From Spirochaetales bacterium (GTDB taxonomy: Bacteria > Spirochaetota > Leptospiria > Leptospirales > Leptonemataceae): a stretch of DNA of 64,000 nt. The DNA lies in the NCBI GenBank assembly GCA_015075425.1, contig JABTUL010000001.1, positions 1,178,001 to 1,242,000 of the forward strand, in the 5' to 3' direction. Positions 28,339-36,337 of this stretch are shown one piece after another; position 1 is the stretch's first letter, and every line of letters starts with the position of its first letter. The notes below the pieces were generated by a model. The model made no database searches. It saw nothing but the letters and a program-made list of their open reading frames with translations, and was not told the DNA's origin. Made by a program: the position numbers and the translations under genes.

Positions 28339-28506
28339 TTAGAGGCTGTCCAATTCCTCGATAATCCTGTCGGCCTCATCGATAGCATTTTCTTCTGAAA
28401 TGGCCGGAGATAATTCCGGTTTCATATCCACTCCGGCATCATCGCTCTTTTTGGGGCAGGCCAGAAGAAACATGAGTGTTACAAAAAGAAACAGAATTTC
28501 TCTCAT
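28339..28506 (-). CDS. Small lipoprotein, 55 residues
   Basis: Starts MREILFLFVTLMFLLACPKK: a signal peptide with lipobox LLAC (Cys17). The ~39-residue mature peptide is acidic (DDAGVDMKPELSPAISEENA…IIEELDSL). Its ATG overlaps the stop of the upstream gene as ATGA, so the two are coupled. No family is recognised. The pairing of an acidic lipoprotein with a strongly basic secreted partner is suggestive of interaction. Confidence 0.6.
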   Translation of the reverse strand: MREILFLFVTLMFLLACPKKSDDAGVDMKPELSPAISEENAIDEADRIIEELDSL

Positions 28507-28904
28507 TTGTTTTTCTCCTTCCCTTTGACCGGATTGCCTTTGCCCTCGGGCTTGCCTTTTCCGCCAGGTTTAGCGACGCTTTCCGATTTACCAGAGCCCT
28601 CCGGTTTACTATTTCCTTCAGGTTTGCCCTTACCTTTGCCTGGCCGTTTCCCTGAAGCAATTTCTTCTTTGCGTTTGGCCAGTTTTTCTTCTGCGGTTTT
28701 GATGCGTTCGCGCAGCCTGGCAGCTTGCTCTGTCTTACCGTCTGCTTCGAGCTTTTTAGCAACCCGTATTAGATTTTCTATCCGATTGGCAAGACCAGTC
28801 AGGCGAGCGTTTTCTGTGACCTCCGCTTCCTGGGCTGTCAGTCCGGTTCCCAGGCAGAAGAGCAGGACGCTCATAAGACCCGTTACTTTCTGTTTGAATA
28901 TCAA
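28503..28904 (-). CDS. Secreted coiled-coil protein with Lys-Gly-Pro-Glu repeats
   Basis: A 133-residue protein from a TTG at 28904 with AGAGG eight bases upstream. The signal peptide reads LIFKQKVTGLMSVLLFCLGTGLTAQ. A helical region with coiled-coil character follows (LANRIENLIRVAKKLEADGK…AAEEKLAKR-like), then a C-terminal low-complexity tail of GKGKPEG/KPEGSGK repeats. It is very basic. Function unknown; it may bind an anionic polymer such as nucleic acid or peptidoglycan, which is speculation. Confidence 0.6.
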   Translation of the reverse strand: MIFKQKVTGLMSVLLFCLGTGLTAQEAEVTENARLTGLANRIENLIRVAKKLEADGKTEQAARLRERIKTAEEKLAKRKEEIASGKRPGKGKGKPEGNSKPEGSGKSESVAKPGGKGKPEGKGNPVKGKEKNK

Positions 28905-28988
28905 AGTGGTTCCTCTTATTCGAATATTGTGCCCATCGTGCAACACAGCAGCAAAGCTTCCGGCCTCAGCAACAAAGGCGAAACCTTT

Positions 28989-29017
28989 TTGACACAGATA
29001 GGCGGCTCCGGGTAAAT
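28989..29017 (+). promoter_or_regulatory. Possible promoter for tRNA-Asn
   Basis: A consensus -35 TTGACA (28989-28994) is followed after 17 bases by a weak -10 (GTAAAT). The tRNA starts 45 bases downstream. Confidence 0.3.
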
Positions 29018-29061
29018 CCTTGACGGCAGGGACTCCCGCAACAGGCTGGATTTTCCGACAC

Positions 29062-29134
29062 TCCCCTGTAGCTCAGTCGGTAGAGCAGTTGGCTGTTAAC
29101 CAATTGGTCGTAGGTTCGAGCCCTACCGGGGGAG
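29062..29134 (+). tRNA. tRNA-Asn (GUU)
   Basis: A 73-base cloverleaf: acceptor TCCCCTG/CGGGGGA, D arm with AGCTCAGTCGGTAGAGC, anticodon loop CTGTTAA (GTT), T arm GTAGG/CCTAC with TTCGAGC, discriminator G, then genomic CA. Its 3' end is the attachment point of the island. Immediately downstream lies an inverted partial copy of its anticodon and T arms. Confidence 0.95.
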
Positions 29135-29180
29135 CAGATTAGAACACGGTCGAACCTACGACCGATAGGTTAACAGAAGA
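29125..29180. repeat. att-like site 1: tRNA-Asn 3' end plus inverted tRNA-Asn piece
   Basis: TACCGGGGGAGCA of the tRNA end is followed by ~12 bases and then GTCGAACCTACGACCGATAGG, the reverse complement of the tRNA-Asn anticodon/T-arm region with a few changes. The same composite recurs at 35343-35397 (inverted) and 37957-38000. Confidence 0.75.
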
Positions 29181-29298
29181 ATTGCTGGAAGGCCTCAATT
29201 CCACAAATTAGCGCAGAATTTTGCAGACCGGCAGTTTTCATCTGATATGCTTCAATACTGGACTTTATAGGTTAACACCGGACCAGATAGTCCAAAAA

Positions 29299-31257
29299 CT
29301 ACCTCTCATGATCCGGTTGGACTCGCAAAATTTTATTAATAGTGTTTGCTTGCCATTTTCCACCCTGCTTTGTCGGTATCCTTCGCCTGTTCAATTCATC
29401 TGCAATGGCGCGCAGCGACTCCCCACTTTTCTGCATCTGTCGCATTAGCATGATGGCCTTTTGCTCTTCATCGTTCATGACCAGCTTTCCATCGTGCTTT
29501 TCAAATCCGAAAGGAGCGCGTCTTGTTAATCCTGTACTGCGCTCTGGCCCCAGAAGGCCAAGCCGGTAGATGGCTGTACCAATAGCGGTGGGAGAAACCT
29601 TTAGTTGTCGAGCAATCTCATTACGGCTGAGGCCATTTCGCAATAGCTGTTCCAGCAAGGCACGGCTTCGTAAAAGAAAGATACCTGGCAGAGGCACTTT
29701 TTCTTCAATCACAGGCGCAGAGCTATCCTTGTCATGACTTTTTACCCCAGGTGCAAACAAGGGAAGTCGGATACTGAGTTCTGTGTCTTTAAGGGCAATG
29801 CTGGCCACAAAGGCTTTGATTTTTTGGCGGGTCATTTCGTTTTCCTTTAATTCTTGCGCGGCCTCCTTGCTGAAAATCTTCAAGAGTGAAGCAGGATTCG
29901 CTTGGCTGGACGCCAGAAGCCTTTCCACTTGATCTCTGTTTTGATTCTTAGCCAGCAGGAGAAGCTGGTGCTCTGACTGAAGCTGTGCAATGTCGTTTTC
30001 CAGATTGCGGCGCACCTCCGTCAAAGTGACCAGTCTGAGCTGGGACAATCGCTCTTCGATCTGGCGTGATAGTTCTTCCGTCTTCCGGTGCAATCGCTCC
30101 TGTTCTTTTCCAAGTTCACCGGTTCTCTTTTTAACCTGACCCTGGATTTTCTGGGCCAGAGCTGGATCAAGCTGGCGTGATCTGCTTAATTTTTCTAAAT
30201 AATTTAGAACCAGTACTTCCACGGCTTCGGAGGGAATGCGCTCATGCAGAGCATTCTCAGGACAGGATTTCCGGTGTGCGTAGTATCTCCGGTAGCTGCC
30301 GGACCTGGAGCGAGCACTTTTCCCGCTCAAGGGCTCTTTGCAGGCAGCACAAACTAAAATTCCTGAGAGCCAGTAGTTGAAAGATTTTGCATTGGAGTTA
30401 TTTTTCCGGCCCTTCTGGAGCAGTATCTGTGCTTCATCAAAAGTTTTCTGGTCAATGAGGGCTGGCCATGCAGCCGGGACTTCTGATTGCTGTTCGTCGC
30501 CACTCAATTCACGCAACCCCAGATAGCTGCGATTGCGCAAAATGTAATAGAAAGTGGAGCGACTGATACGCCCCAGATCGGGATGGTCTCGAAATTTGCG
30601 CCGGATTTCTTCGAGTGTTTTTCCGGCTGAACCCAGCCGGACATATCCGCGAAAAATAGCCCGGACCATTTGTGCTGAATCATCCATGAGAAGATGACCC
30701 TTGCGTTCTGGATCTCGTTTGTATCCCAGAGGAGGCAGGCCACCATTGGCCAGGCCACGTTTGGCACGTTCACGGGCATTGCGGCTGGTGCGCTCTGCCG
30801 TGATTTCCCGTTCAAATTCGGCAAAGACCATCAGGATCTTCACCACAAGATTGCTGAAAGGTGAAGTGGTATCGATGACCGTCTTGAGGCAGACCAGGTC
30901 GCACTGGTGATGCTGGACATATTCAAAGATATTCAGAAAGTCTCTGAGGGAACGGGAAAGACGGCTCAACTCCGTGAAGAAGATGGCATCGACGGCCCCG
31001 CGCTCGACATCGGCCAGGAGTCTCTTGAATTCCGGGCGGTCCATGCTCTTGCCGGAAAATCCGCCATCAATATATGTATCCACCAGGCGGCCCCAGGCTT
31101 CGCCGGTATTGCGTCGTTCCAGCTCTGCCTGGAGCATCTGCTGCTGGTTCTTGAGTGAACCTTCCTGCACCTGTGCCTGACGTTCGGTGGAAACGCGTAC
31201 ATAGAAAGCCACCCGGCGGACCTTCTGTCCGCCGGTGGCTGATTTCTGTCTGGCCAT
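29299..31257 (-). CDS. Large serine recombinase, cassette copy A
   Basis: A 652-residue site-specific recombinase. Resolvase catalytic domain at about 13-155 with nucleophile Ser23 (YVRVSTERQ); recombinase DNA-binding domain about 175-270; zinc ribbon with C303, C306, C332; long coiled coil about 365-450; a helix-turn-helix at 543-563 (LSRNEIARQLKVSPTAIG). An unusual C-terminal segment (582-645) repeats the pattern of the internal recombinase domain. It is the only intact full-length copy without an altered N-terminus. Its ATG overlaps the stop of the 48-residue gene. Its 3' end points at tRNA-Asn, so it probably mediated insertion there (inference). Confidence 0.93.
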   Translation of the reverse strand: MARQKSATGGQKVRRVAFYVRVSTERQAQVQEGSLKNQQQMLQAELERRNTGEAWGRLVDTYIDGGFSGKSMDRPEFKRLLADVERGAVDAIFFTELSRLSRSLRDFLNIFEYVQHHQCDLVCLKTVIDTTSPFSNLVVKILMVFAEFEREITAERTSRNARERAKRGLANGGLPPLGYKRDPERKGHLLMDDSAQMVRAIFRGYVRLGSAGKTLEEIRRKFRDHPDLGRISRSTFYYILRNRSYLGLRELSGDEQQSEVPAAWPALIDQKTFDEAQILLQKGRKNNSNAKSFNYWLSGILVCAACKEPLSGKSARSRSGSYRRYYAHRKSCPENALHERIPSEAVEVLVLNYLEKLSRSRQLDPALAQKIQGQVKKRTGELGKEQERLHRKTEELSRQIEERLSQLRLVTLTEVRRNLENDIAQLQSEHQLLLLAKNQNRDQVERLLASSQANPASLLKIFSKEAAQELKENEMTRQKIKAFVASIALKDTELSIRLPLFAPGVKSHDKDSSAPVIEEKVPLPGIFLLRSRALLEQLLRNGLSRNEIARQLKVSPTAIGTAIYRLGLLGPERSTGLTRRAPFGFEKHDGKLVMNDEEQKAIMLMRQMQKSGESLRAIADELNRRRIPTKQGGKWQANTINKILRVQPDHER

Positions 31258-31403
31258 CAGGCTGCGAGGCGCTTTTTGTATCTTTTGCGCAAGCGGCAGA
31301 GCCTTCTGCCGGTGCGCTCAATACCTTTGCGGTTCTTGAGCCGGACCTGACGGCGCATTTCCTGCATCAATCTGTCATGGGCCTTCTGGTATATGGCTTC
31401 CAT
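31257..31403 (-). CDS. 48-residue basic peptide, cassette copy A
   Basis: MEAIYQKAHDRLMQEMRRQV, then KNRKGIERTGRRLCRLRKRY, ending KKRLAA. About one third of residues are Lys or Arg and the sequence is predicted helical. Start and stop overlap the neighbouring genes (TAATGG upstream, TGATGG downstream), so it is made in step with both. Conserved in four cassette copies, including between diverged ones, which argues for a real gene. It may bind DNA or the recombinase; a recombination directionality factor is one possibility. Confidence 0.75.
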   Translation of the reverse strand: MEAIYQKAHDRLMQEMRRQVRLKNRKGIERTGRRLCRLRKRYKKRLAA

Positions 31404-31792
31404 TAGACCATACCTGCGAAGAGCGGGAATTGCTCATGAGTGAGCTGGTCAAAGCCTGCTCTCAAAAGAGCCATGTCCCAGACCATGGCATGCTGTTCCA
31501 GACAGGCCCGCACAAAAGCATCCGTATGCACATTGTGGACAATGATTTCCACCTGTTCCCGGATGCGCAGATAGAACGGGAGCCAGATTTCTGCCGTGAT
31601 GGCAAATTGCATTTCCCGGTCTGTGAGATCATCCGTGGATTGTTCCACACAAATGGCTTCACCCCGGTGAATGCCATACTGGATGAATGTTATGTCCAGT
31701 TGTTGGTTGCCCTTGTGAACTGAGATGCAACCCTGCTGGCGCAGAGCTGACCATCCGCCAAAGGCCCCGATGATACGCTGGATTGAATTCAT
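31403..31792 (-). CDS. DUF6908-like protein, first gene of cassette A
   Basis: A 129-residue protein. The pattern (IQRIIGAFGGWSALRQQG…LTDREMQFAITAEIWLPFYLRI…F…ACLEQHAMVWDMAL) resembles DUF6908, small proteins found on mobile elements; this is recognition by pattern and needs a profile search. A strong AGGAGG precedes the ATG. It is the first of three overlapping genes ending in the recombinase. Confidence 0.65.
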   Translation of the reverse strand: MNSIQRIIGAFGGWSALRQQGCISVHKGNQQLDITFIQYGIHRGEAICVEQSTDDLTDREMQFAITAEIWLPFYLRIREQVEIIVHNVHTDAFVRACLEQHAMVWDMALLRAGFDQLTHEQFPLFAGMV

Positions 31793-32016
31793 GTTTCCTC
31801 CTGTGCTGACTGTGCAGCCAGCGCCGGAGAACCTGTTTTCCAGGGGAGGTTGCTAAAAAATTTTCCTGAATCTGAAAATTTTTCGGCGAACCGTTTGGAA
31901 ATACAGTAAATGTATCTAAAATATCGTCAATCCATATTTGATTTTTCTGCTCAGTCGCTGTCAAATGGCGTCGATCGGTAAACTTTACCTGAGAAACAGA
32001 TCATGCGCTCCCTGTC

Positions 32017-32091
32017 GCAAAAACCATGCCGGCCCTTAATTTGCTTCTTTTGAAGATGAGGTAGTCCCTGCGAGGCAGGCATGGTTTTTGC
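32017..32091. repeat. Hairpin 1 of spacer array
   Basis: GCAAAAACCATGCC (32017-32030) pairs perfectly with 32078-32091 across a 47-base loop. Confidence 0.8.
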
Positions 32092-32203
32092 CAATCGGGT
32101 TTCAGAAGAGCGCGGGTTCACCAAGGACATGGAAGTCGTGCAGCTTGCCAGCTCACCTGTGAAGCCACAACATCAGACTGGCCCCATGAAACCGGGACCC
32201 ACC

Positions 32204-32259
32204 AATCCCCCTGAGCCCGGCCGGCCCCGCATGGTGAAGCCGGCCGGCTCAGGGGGATT
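32204..32259. repeat. Hairpin 2 of spacer array
   Basis: 32204-32224 (AATCCCCCTGAGC then CCGGCCGG) pairs with 32240-32259 with one bulged base; 15-base loop. Confidence 0.8.
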
Positions 32260-32344
32260 TTGGGGCAATCAGGAGCGATTTGACTGCAAATAGGCGAGAT
32301 GAGGTCCACTGGCTTGAAACGTTCTGCAAACCGTCCCGTTCTCC

Positions 32345-32420
32345 GCAATCCCCATGCCAGGCCGCTTCAGGAAGTATGTTAAGTATTAACTTTTCGCCTT
32401 TGGCCTGGCATGGGGATTGC
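32345..32420. repeat. Hairpin 3 of spacer array
   Basis: A perfect 19-bp inverted repeat, 32345-32363 (GCAATCCCCATGCCAGGCC) with 32402-32420; 38-base AT-rich loop. Confidence 0.85.
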
Positions 32421-32469
32421 AGATGCTAAAGGAAACAGCTTTCAATCGACTCTTCTTTGCCGACAAGGT

Positions 32470-32516
32470 GCGGCCAGTAACAGGCTCGTACCCAGCGGGA
32501 GCCTGTTACTGGCCGC
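32470..32516. repeat. Hairpin 4 of spacer array
   Basis: A perfect 18-bp stem, 32470-32487 (GCGGCCAGTAACAGGCTC) with 32499-32516; 11-base loop. Confidence 0.85.
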
Positions 32517-32544
32517 CCATGCTATGGAACGGAAAGAGCTCACG

Positions 32545-32588
32545 ATAAATCAGGGTGGCCTCGCCTCTGTGAAGCCACCCTGATTTAT
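32545..32588. repeat. Hairpin 5 of spacer array
   Basis: A perfect 15-bp stem, 32545-32559 (ATAAATCAGGGTGGC) with 32574-32588; 14-base loop. Confidence 0.85.
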
Positions 32589-32766
32589 GGCGGGGCAAAT
32601 GGCTATATAGATATATCATTAGCTTTTAAGAGCAATATTGCTCTTTGCCCCTCTGAAGCTTGATTCTTGTTCGCCGAAAAATTTTCAGATTCAGGAAAAT
32701 TTTTTAGCAACCTCCCCTGGAAAACAGGTCATCCAGGCGCGCTGCACAGTCAGCACAGGAGGAAAC

Positions 32767-33153
32767 ATGAATTCAATCCAGCGTATCATCGGGGCCTTTG
32801 GCGGATGGTCAGCTCTGCGCCAGCAGGGTTGCATCTCAGTTCACAAGGGCAACCAACAACTGGACATCACATTCATCCAGTATGGCATTCACCGGGGTGA
32901 AGCCATTTGTGTGGAACAATCCACGGATGATCTCACAGACCGGGAAATGCAATTTGCCATCACGGCAGAAATCTGGCTCCCGTTCTATCTGCGCATCCGG
33001 GAACAGGTGGAAATCATTGTCCACAATGTATACGGATGCTTTGTGCGGGCCTGTCTGGAACAGCATGCCATGGTCTGGGACATGGCTCTTTTGAGAGCAG
33101 GCTTTGACCAGCTCACTCATGAGCAATTCCCGCTCTTCGCAGGTATGGTCTAA
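32767..33153 (+). CDS. DUF6908-like protein, first gene of cassette B
   Basis: A 128-residue near-identical copy of the cassette A protein. Two small deletions (2 and 1 bases, near 33028-33045) cancel, changing NVHTDAFV to NVYGCFV and keeping the frame. AGGAGG precedes the ATG at 32767. Its stop overlaps the 48-residue gene. Confidence 0.65.
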   Translation: MNSIQRIIGAFGGWSALRQQGCISVHKGNQQLDITFIQYGIHRGEAICVEQSTDDLTDREMQFAITAEIWLPFYLRIREQVEIIVHNVYGCFVRACLEQHAMVWDMALLRAGFDQLTHEQFPLFAGMV

Positions 33154-33299
33154 TGGAAGCCATATACCAGAAGGCCCATGACAGATTGATGCAGGAAATG
33201 CGCCGTCAGGTCCGGCTCAAGAACCGCAAAGGTATTGAGCGCACCGGCAGAAGGCTCTGCCGCTTGCGCAAAAGATACAAAAAGCGCCTCGCAGCCTGA
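33153..33299 (+). CDS. 48-residue basic peptide, cassette copy B
   Basis: Same sequence as in cassette A, open and coupled on both sides (TAATGG, TGATGG). Confidence 0.7.
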   Translation: MEAIYQKAHDRLMQEMRRQVRLKNRKGIERTGRRLCRLRKRYKKRLAA

Positions 33300-35223
33300 T
33301 GGCCAGACAGAAATCAGCCACCGGCGGACAGAAGGTCCGCCGGGTGGCTTTCTATGTACGCGTTTCCACCGAACGTCAGGCACAGGTGCAAGAAGGTTCC
33401 CTCAAGAATCAGCAGCAGATGCTCCAGGCAGAACTGGAACGACGCAATACTGGCGAAGCCTGGGGCCGCCTGGTGGATACATATATTGATGGCGGATTTT
33501 CCGGCAAGAGCATGGACCGCCCGGAATTCAAGAGACTCCTGGCCGATGTCGAGCGCGGGGCCGTCGATGCCATCTTCTTCACGGAGTTGAGCCGTCTTTC
33601 CGTTCCCTCAGAGACTTTCTGAATATCTTTGAATATGTCCAGCATCACCAGTGCGACCTGGTCTGCCTGAAAACTGTCATTGATACCACATCCCCATTCA
33701 GCAATCTCGTGGTGAAGATCCTGATGGTCTTTGCCGAATTTGAACGCGAAATCACGGCAGAGCGCACCAGCCGCAATGCCCGTGAACGTGCCAACGTGCT
33801 CGCCAATGGTGGCCTGCCTCCGGGATACAAACGAGATCCAGAACGCAAGGGTCATCTTCTCATGGATGATTCAGCACAAATGGTCCGGGCTATTTTTCGC
33901 GGATATGTCCGGCTGGGTTCAGCCGGAAAAACACTCGAAGAAATCCGGCGCAAATTTCGAGACCATCCCGATCTGGGCGTATCAGTCGCTCCACTTTTAT
34001 TACATTTTGCGCAATCGCAGCTATCTGGGGTTGCGTGAATTGAGTGGCGACGAACAGCAATCAGAAGTCCTGGCTGCATGGCCAGCCCTCATTGACCAGA
34101 AAACTTTGATGAAGCACAGATACTGCTCCAGAAGGGCCGAAAAATAACCCAATGCAAAATCTTCAACTACTGGCTCTCAGGAATTTTAGTTTGTGCTGCC
34201 TGCAAAGAGCCCTTGAGCGGGAAAAGTGCTCGCTCCAGTCCGGCAGCTACCGGAGATACTACGCACACCGGAAATCCTGTCCTGAGAATGCTCTGGATGA
34301 GCGCATTCCTCCGAAGCCGTGGAAGCACTGGTTCTAAATTATTTAGAAAAATTGCCAGATCACGCCAGCTTTGATCCAGCTCTGGCCCAGAAAATCCAGT
34401 GGTCAGGTTAAAAGAGAACCGGTGAACTGGAAAAGAACAGGAGCGATTGCACCGGAAGACGGAAGAACTATCACGCCAGATCGAAGAGCGATTGTCCCAG
34501 CTCAGACTGGTCACTTTGACGGAGGTGCGCCGCAATCTGAAAACGACATTGCACAGCTTCAGTCAGAGCACCAGCTTCTCCTGCTGGCTAAGAATCAAAA
34601 CAGAGATCATGGAAAGGCTTGGCGTCCAGCAAGCGAATCCTGCTTCACCTTTGAAGATTTTCAGCAAGGAGGCCGCGCAAGAATTAAAGGAAAACGAAAT
34701 GACCCGCCAAAAATCAAAGCCTTGTGGCCAGCATTGCCCTTAAAGACACAGAACTCAGTATCCGACTTCCCTTGTTTGCACCAAAAGTCATGACAAGGAT
34801 AGCTCTGCGCCTGTGATTGAAGAAAAAGTGCTCTGCCGGTATCTTCTTTACGAAGCCGTGCCCTGCTGGAACAGCTATTGCGAAATGGCCTCAGCGTAAT
34901 GAGATTGCTCGACAACTAAAGGTTTCTCCCACCGCTATTGGGCACAGCCATCTACCGGCTTACTTCTGGGGCCAGAGCGCGCAGCACAGGATTAACAAGA
35001 CGCGCTCCTTTCGGATTTGAAAGCACGATGGAAAGCTGGTCGCATGAACGATGAAGAGCAAAAGGCCATCATGCTAATGCGACAGATGCAGAAAAGTGGG
35101 GAGCTGCTGCGCGCCATTGCAGATGAATTGAACAGGCGAAGGATACCGACAAAGCAGGGTGGAAAATGGCAAGCAAACACTATTAATAAAATTTTGCGAG
35201 TCCAACCGGATCATGAGAGGTAG
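33299..35223 (+). pseudogene. Frameshifted large serine recombinase, cassette copy B
   Basis: Begins intact (MARQKSATGG…YVRVSTERQ, catalytic Ser23 present), but a one-base deletion near 33600 shifts the frame within the catalytic domain. Further indels follow near 33795, 33990, 34110, 34300, 34400 and beyond. Homologous protein segments continue in alternating frames to the final NKILRVQPDHER. It cannot make a full recombinase. Confidence 0.9.
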
Positions 35224-35342
35224 TTTTTGGACTATCTGGTCCGGTGTTAACCTATAAAGTCCAGTATTGAAGCATATCAGATGAAAACTGCCGGTCTGCA
35301 AAATTCTGCGCTAATTTGTGGAATTGAGGCCTTCCAGCAATT

Positions 35343-35397
35343 CTTCTGTTAACCTATCGGTCGTAGGTTCGACCGTGTTCTAATCTGCTCCCCCGGT
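35343..35397. repeat. att-like site 2 (inverted)
   Basis: GTTAACCTATCGGTCGTAGG resembles the sense tRNA-Asn anticodon/T-arm region; after GTTCGACCGTGTTCTAAT comes CTGCTCCCCCGGTA, the antisense tRNA 3' end. It marks the junction between cassette B and the rve-transposase unit. Confidence 0.7.
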
Positions 35398-36312
35398 ATG
35401 CAGGGCGCACCCGCCAGCCGCAAATTGCTAAAATTATTTGTCCCCTTCCTGGAGAGCTGCGCTTCCTATCGCACCAGACCCCAGCAACAGGGCAGTTTCT
35501 TGCCTGTTTCTTGCGCTCCGCCACCGGTTCAATCGCATTTTTCTGATCGCCATCACCACGAAATTCCCGGCTTGTCTATCAAACTTCTGTCAGGGCAGTT
35601 TCGCGTCCGCAAAGAACAGGGCTTTCAGCCCTGAATCATCCGATAGCGATGCTCCGCAAGAGCCGCAATATTTTCCGCTTCTGTCTGCATCTTTCCTTTT
35701 ACTATCAATTTTGAAAGCACCCTGCAATCCTCAACCTACCAGAGCCACTTCCTCTTCCCGTATTTTTTCCACTTGCTCCCACCCATGTCGGAGCAGCGGC
35801 CACTGGCAGGAGGAGCCGGCGGGGAAGAGTGGAACTTGAAGTTCCAACCTCAAATTGGTGCGAATTTTCTCTGGACAGAGCATCCGTTTCACTTCCGTTT
35901 CCATCCATGCCTCTCAAACTGTACAGGCTTCTTCGTAACCGGTCAACTTTTATTTTGATTTCTCTCATCTGTTTTCTGTTGATGCAGCTCTCATTGTATC
36001 GCCGCCGGCACCCCGTCTCAAAGCTCAAAACTCGGGAACGGTTTCTCCTGCGTCAGGCATGTCGTCTGCTACCTGCCGATCTCTGGCCATCCTTCCTTCT
36101 CATTGTACAGCCTCAAACACTGGTGCGCTGGCATGATTCCCTCTGGAATCTCATCCATCGCCTGAAATCTATCATCGGAACCTGGCTCTCCCGCAAACGG
36201 GCCGGACGTCCCCTGGAATACAGGGAAATCATCCGCATTCTCAAGCAAATCGTTCCGGAAAATCCACTCTGGGGAACGGTGCGGATCCAGTCTGAACTGA
36301 TGCATCTGGTGT
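35398..36312. repeat. Left arm of second inverted repeat
   Basis: Roughly the reverse complement of 37017-37935, with several indels. It carries degraded small genes and the N-terminal half of an rve transposase. Confidence 0.8.
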
Positions 36313-36314
36313 AA
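35907..36314 (+). pseudogene. N-terminal half of rve-type transposase
   Basis: Starts MPLKLYRLLRNRSTF with a hydrophobic stretch, then KTRERFLLRQACRLLP, VQPQTLVRWHDSLW, RAGRPLEYREIIRIL and NPLWGTVRIQSELMHL. This is the helix-turn-helix half of integrase-core transposases. It ends abruptly at the inverted junction, without the DDE domain. Confidence 0.7.
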
Positions 36315-36337
36315 TATGCCAGAAGTAATGTACAGCG

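Larger units (their letters stand above)
29125..31890. repeat. Left arm of ~2.7-kb inverted repeat (cassette copy A)
   Basis: The reverse complement of 32670-35395, nearly identical apart from small indels concentrated in the right arm. It contains the complete cassette A: recombinase, 48-residue peptide and 129-residue protein, all minus strand, plus upstream leader. Confidence 0.9.
31891..32669. other. Spacer between inverted arms, hairpin array, no gene
   Basis: A 779-base stretch with no convincing coding frame. It holds five successive inverted repeats between 32017 and 32588, listed separately. It is flanked on both sides by the identical cassette leaders, so two divergent promoters probably... 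point outward into arms A and B. Confidence 0.6.
32670..35395. repeat. Right arm of ~2.7-kb inverted repeat (cassette copy B)
   Basis: Inverted copy of 29125-31890, running from the leader (TTCGCCGAAAAATTTTC) to the tRNA-Asn-derived end. It carries cassette B on the plus strand. The recombinase gene in this arm has accumulated indels while the first two genes remain open. Confidence 0.9.

Noticed and set aside
32017-32588. Integron attC array
   Set aside because: The hairpins differ in length and sequence, I see no conserved core (GTTRRRY) at the right places, no gene cassettes lie between them and no integron-type integrase is in the window.
32017-32588. CRISPR array
   Set aside because: There is no repeated direct-repeat unit or regular spacer, and no cas genes are nearby.
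33299-35223. Recombinase B as a functional gene made by several frameshifts
   Set aside because: Many scattered indels with no slippery motifs; it is a pseudogene or contains sequence errors.
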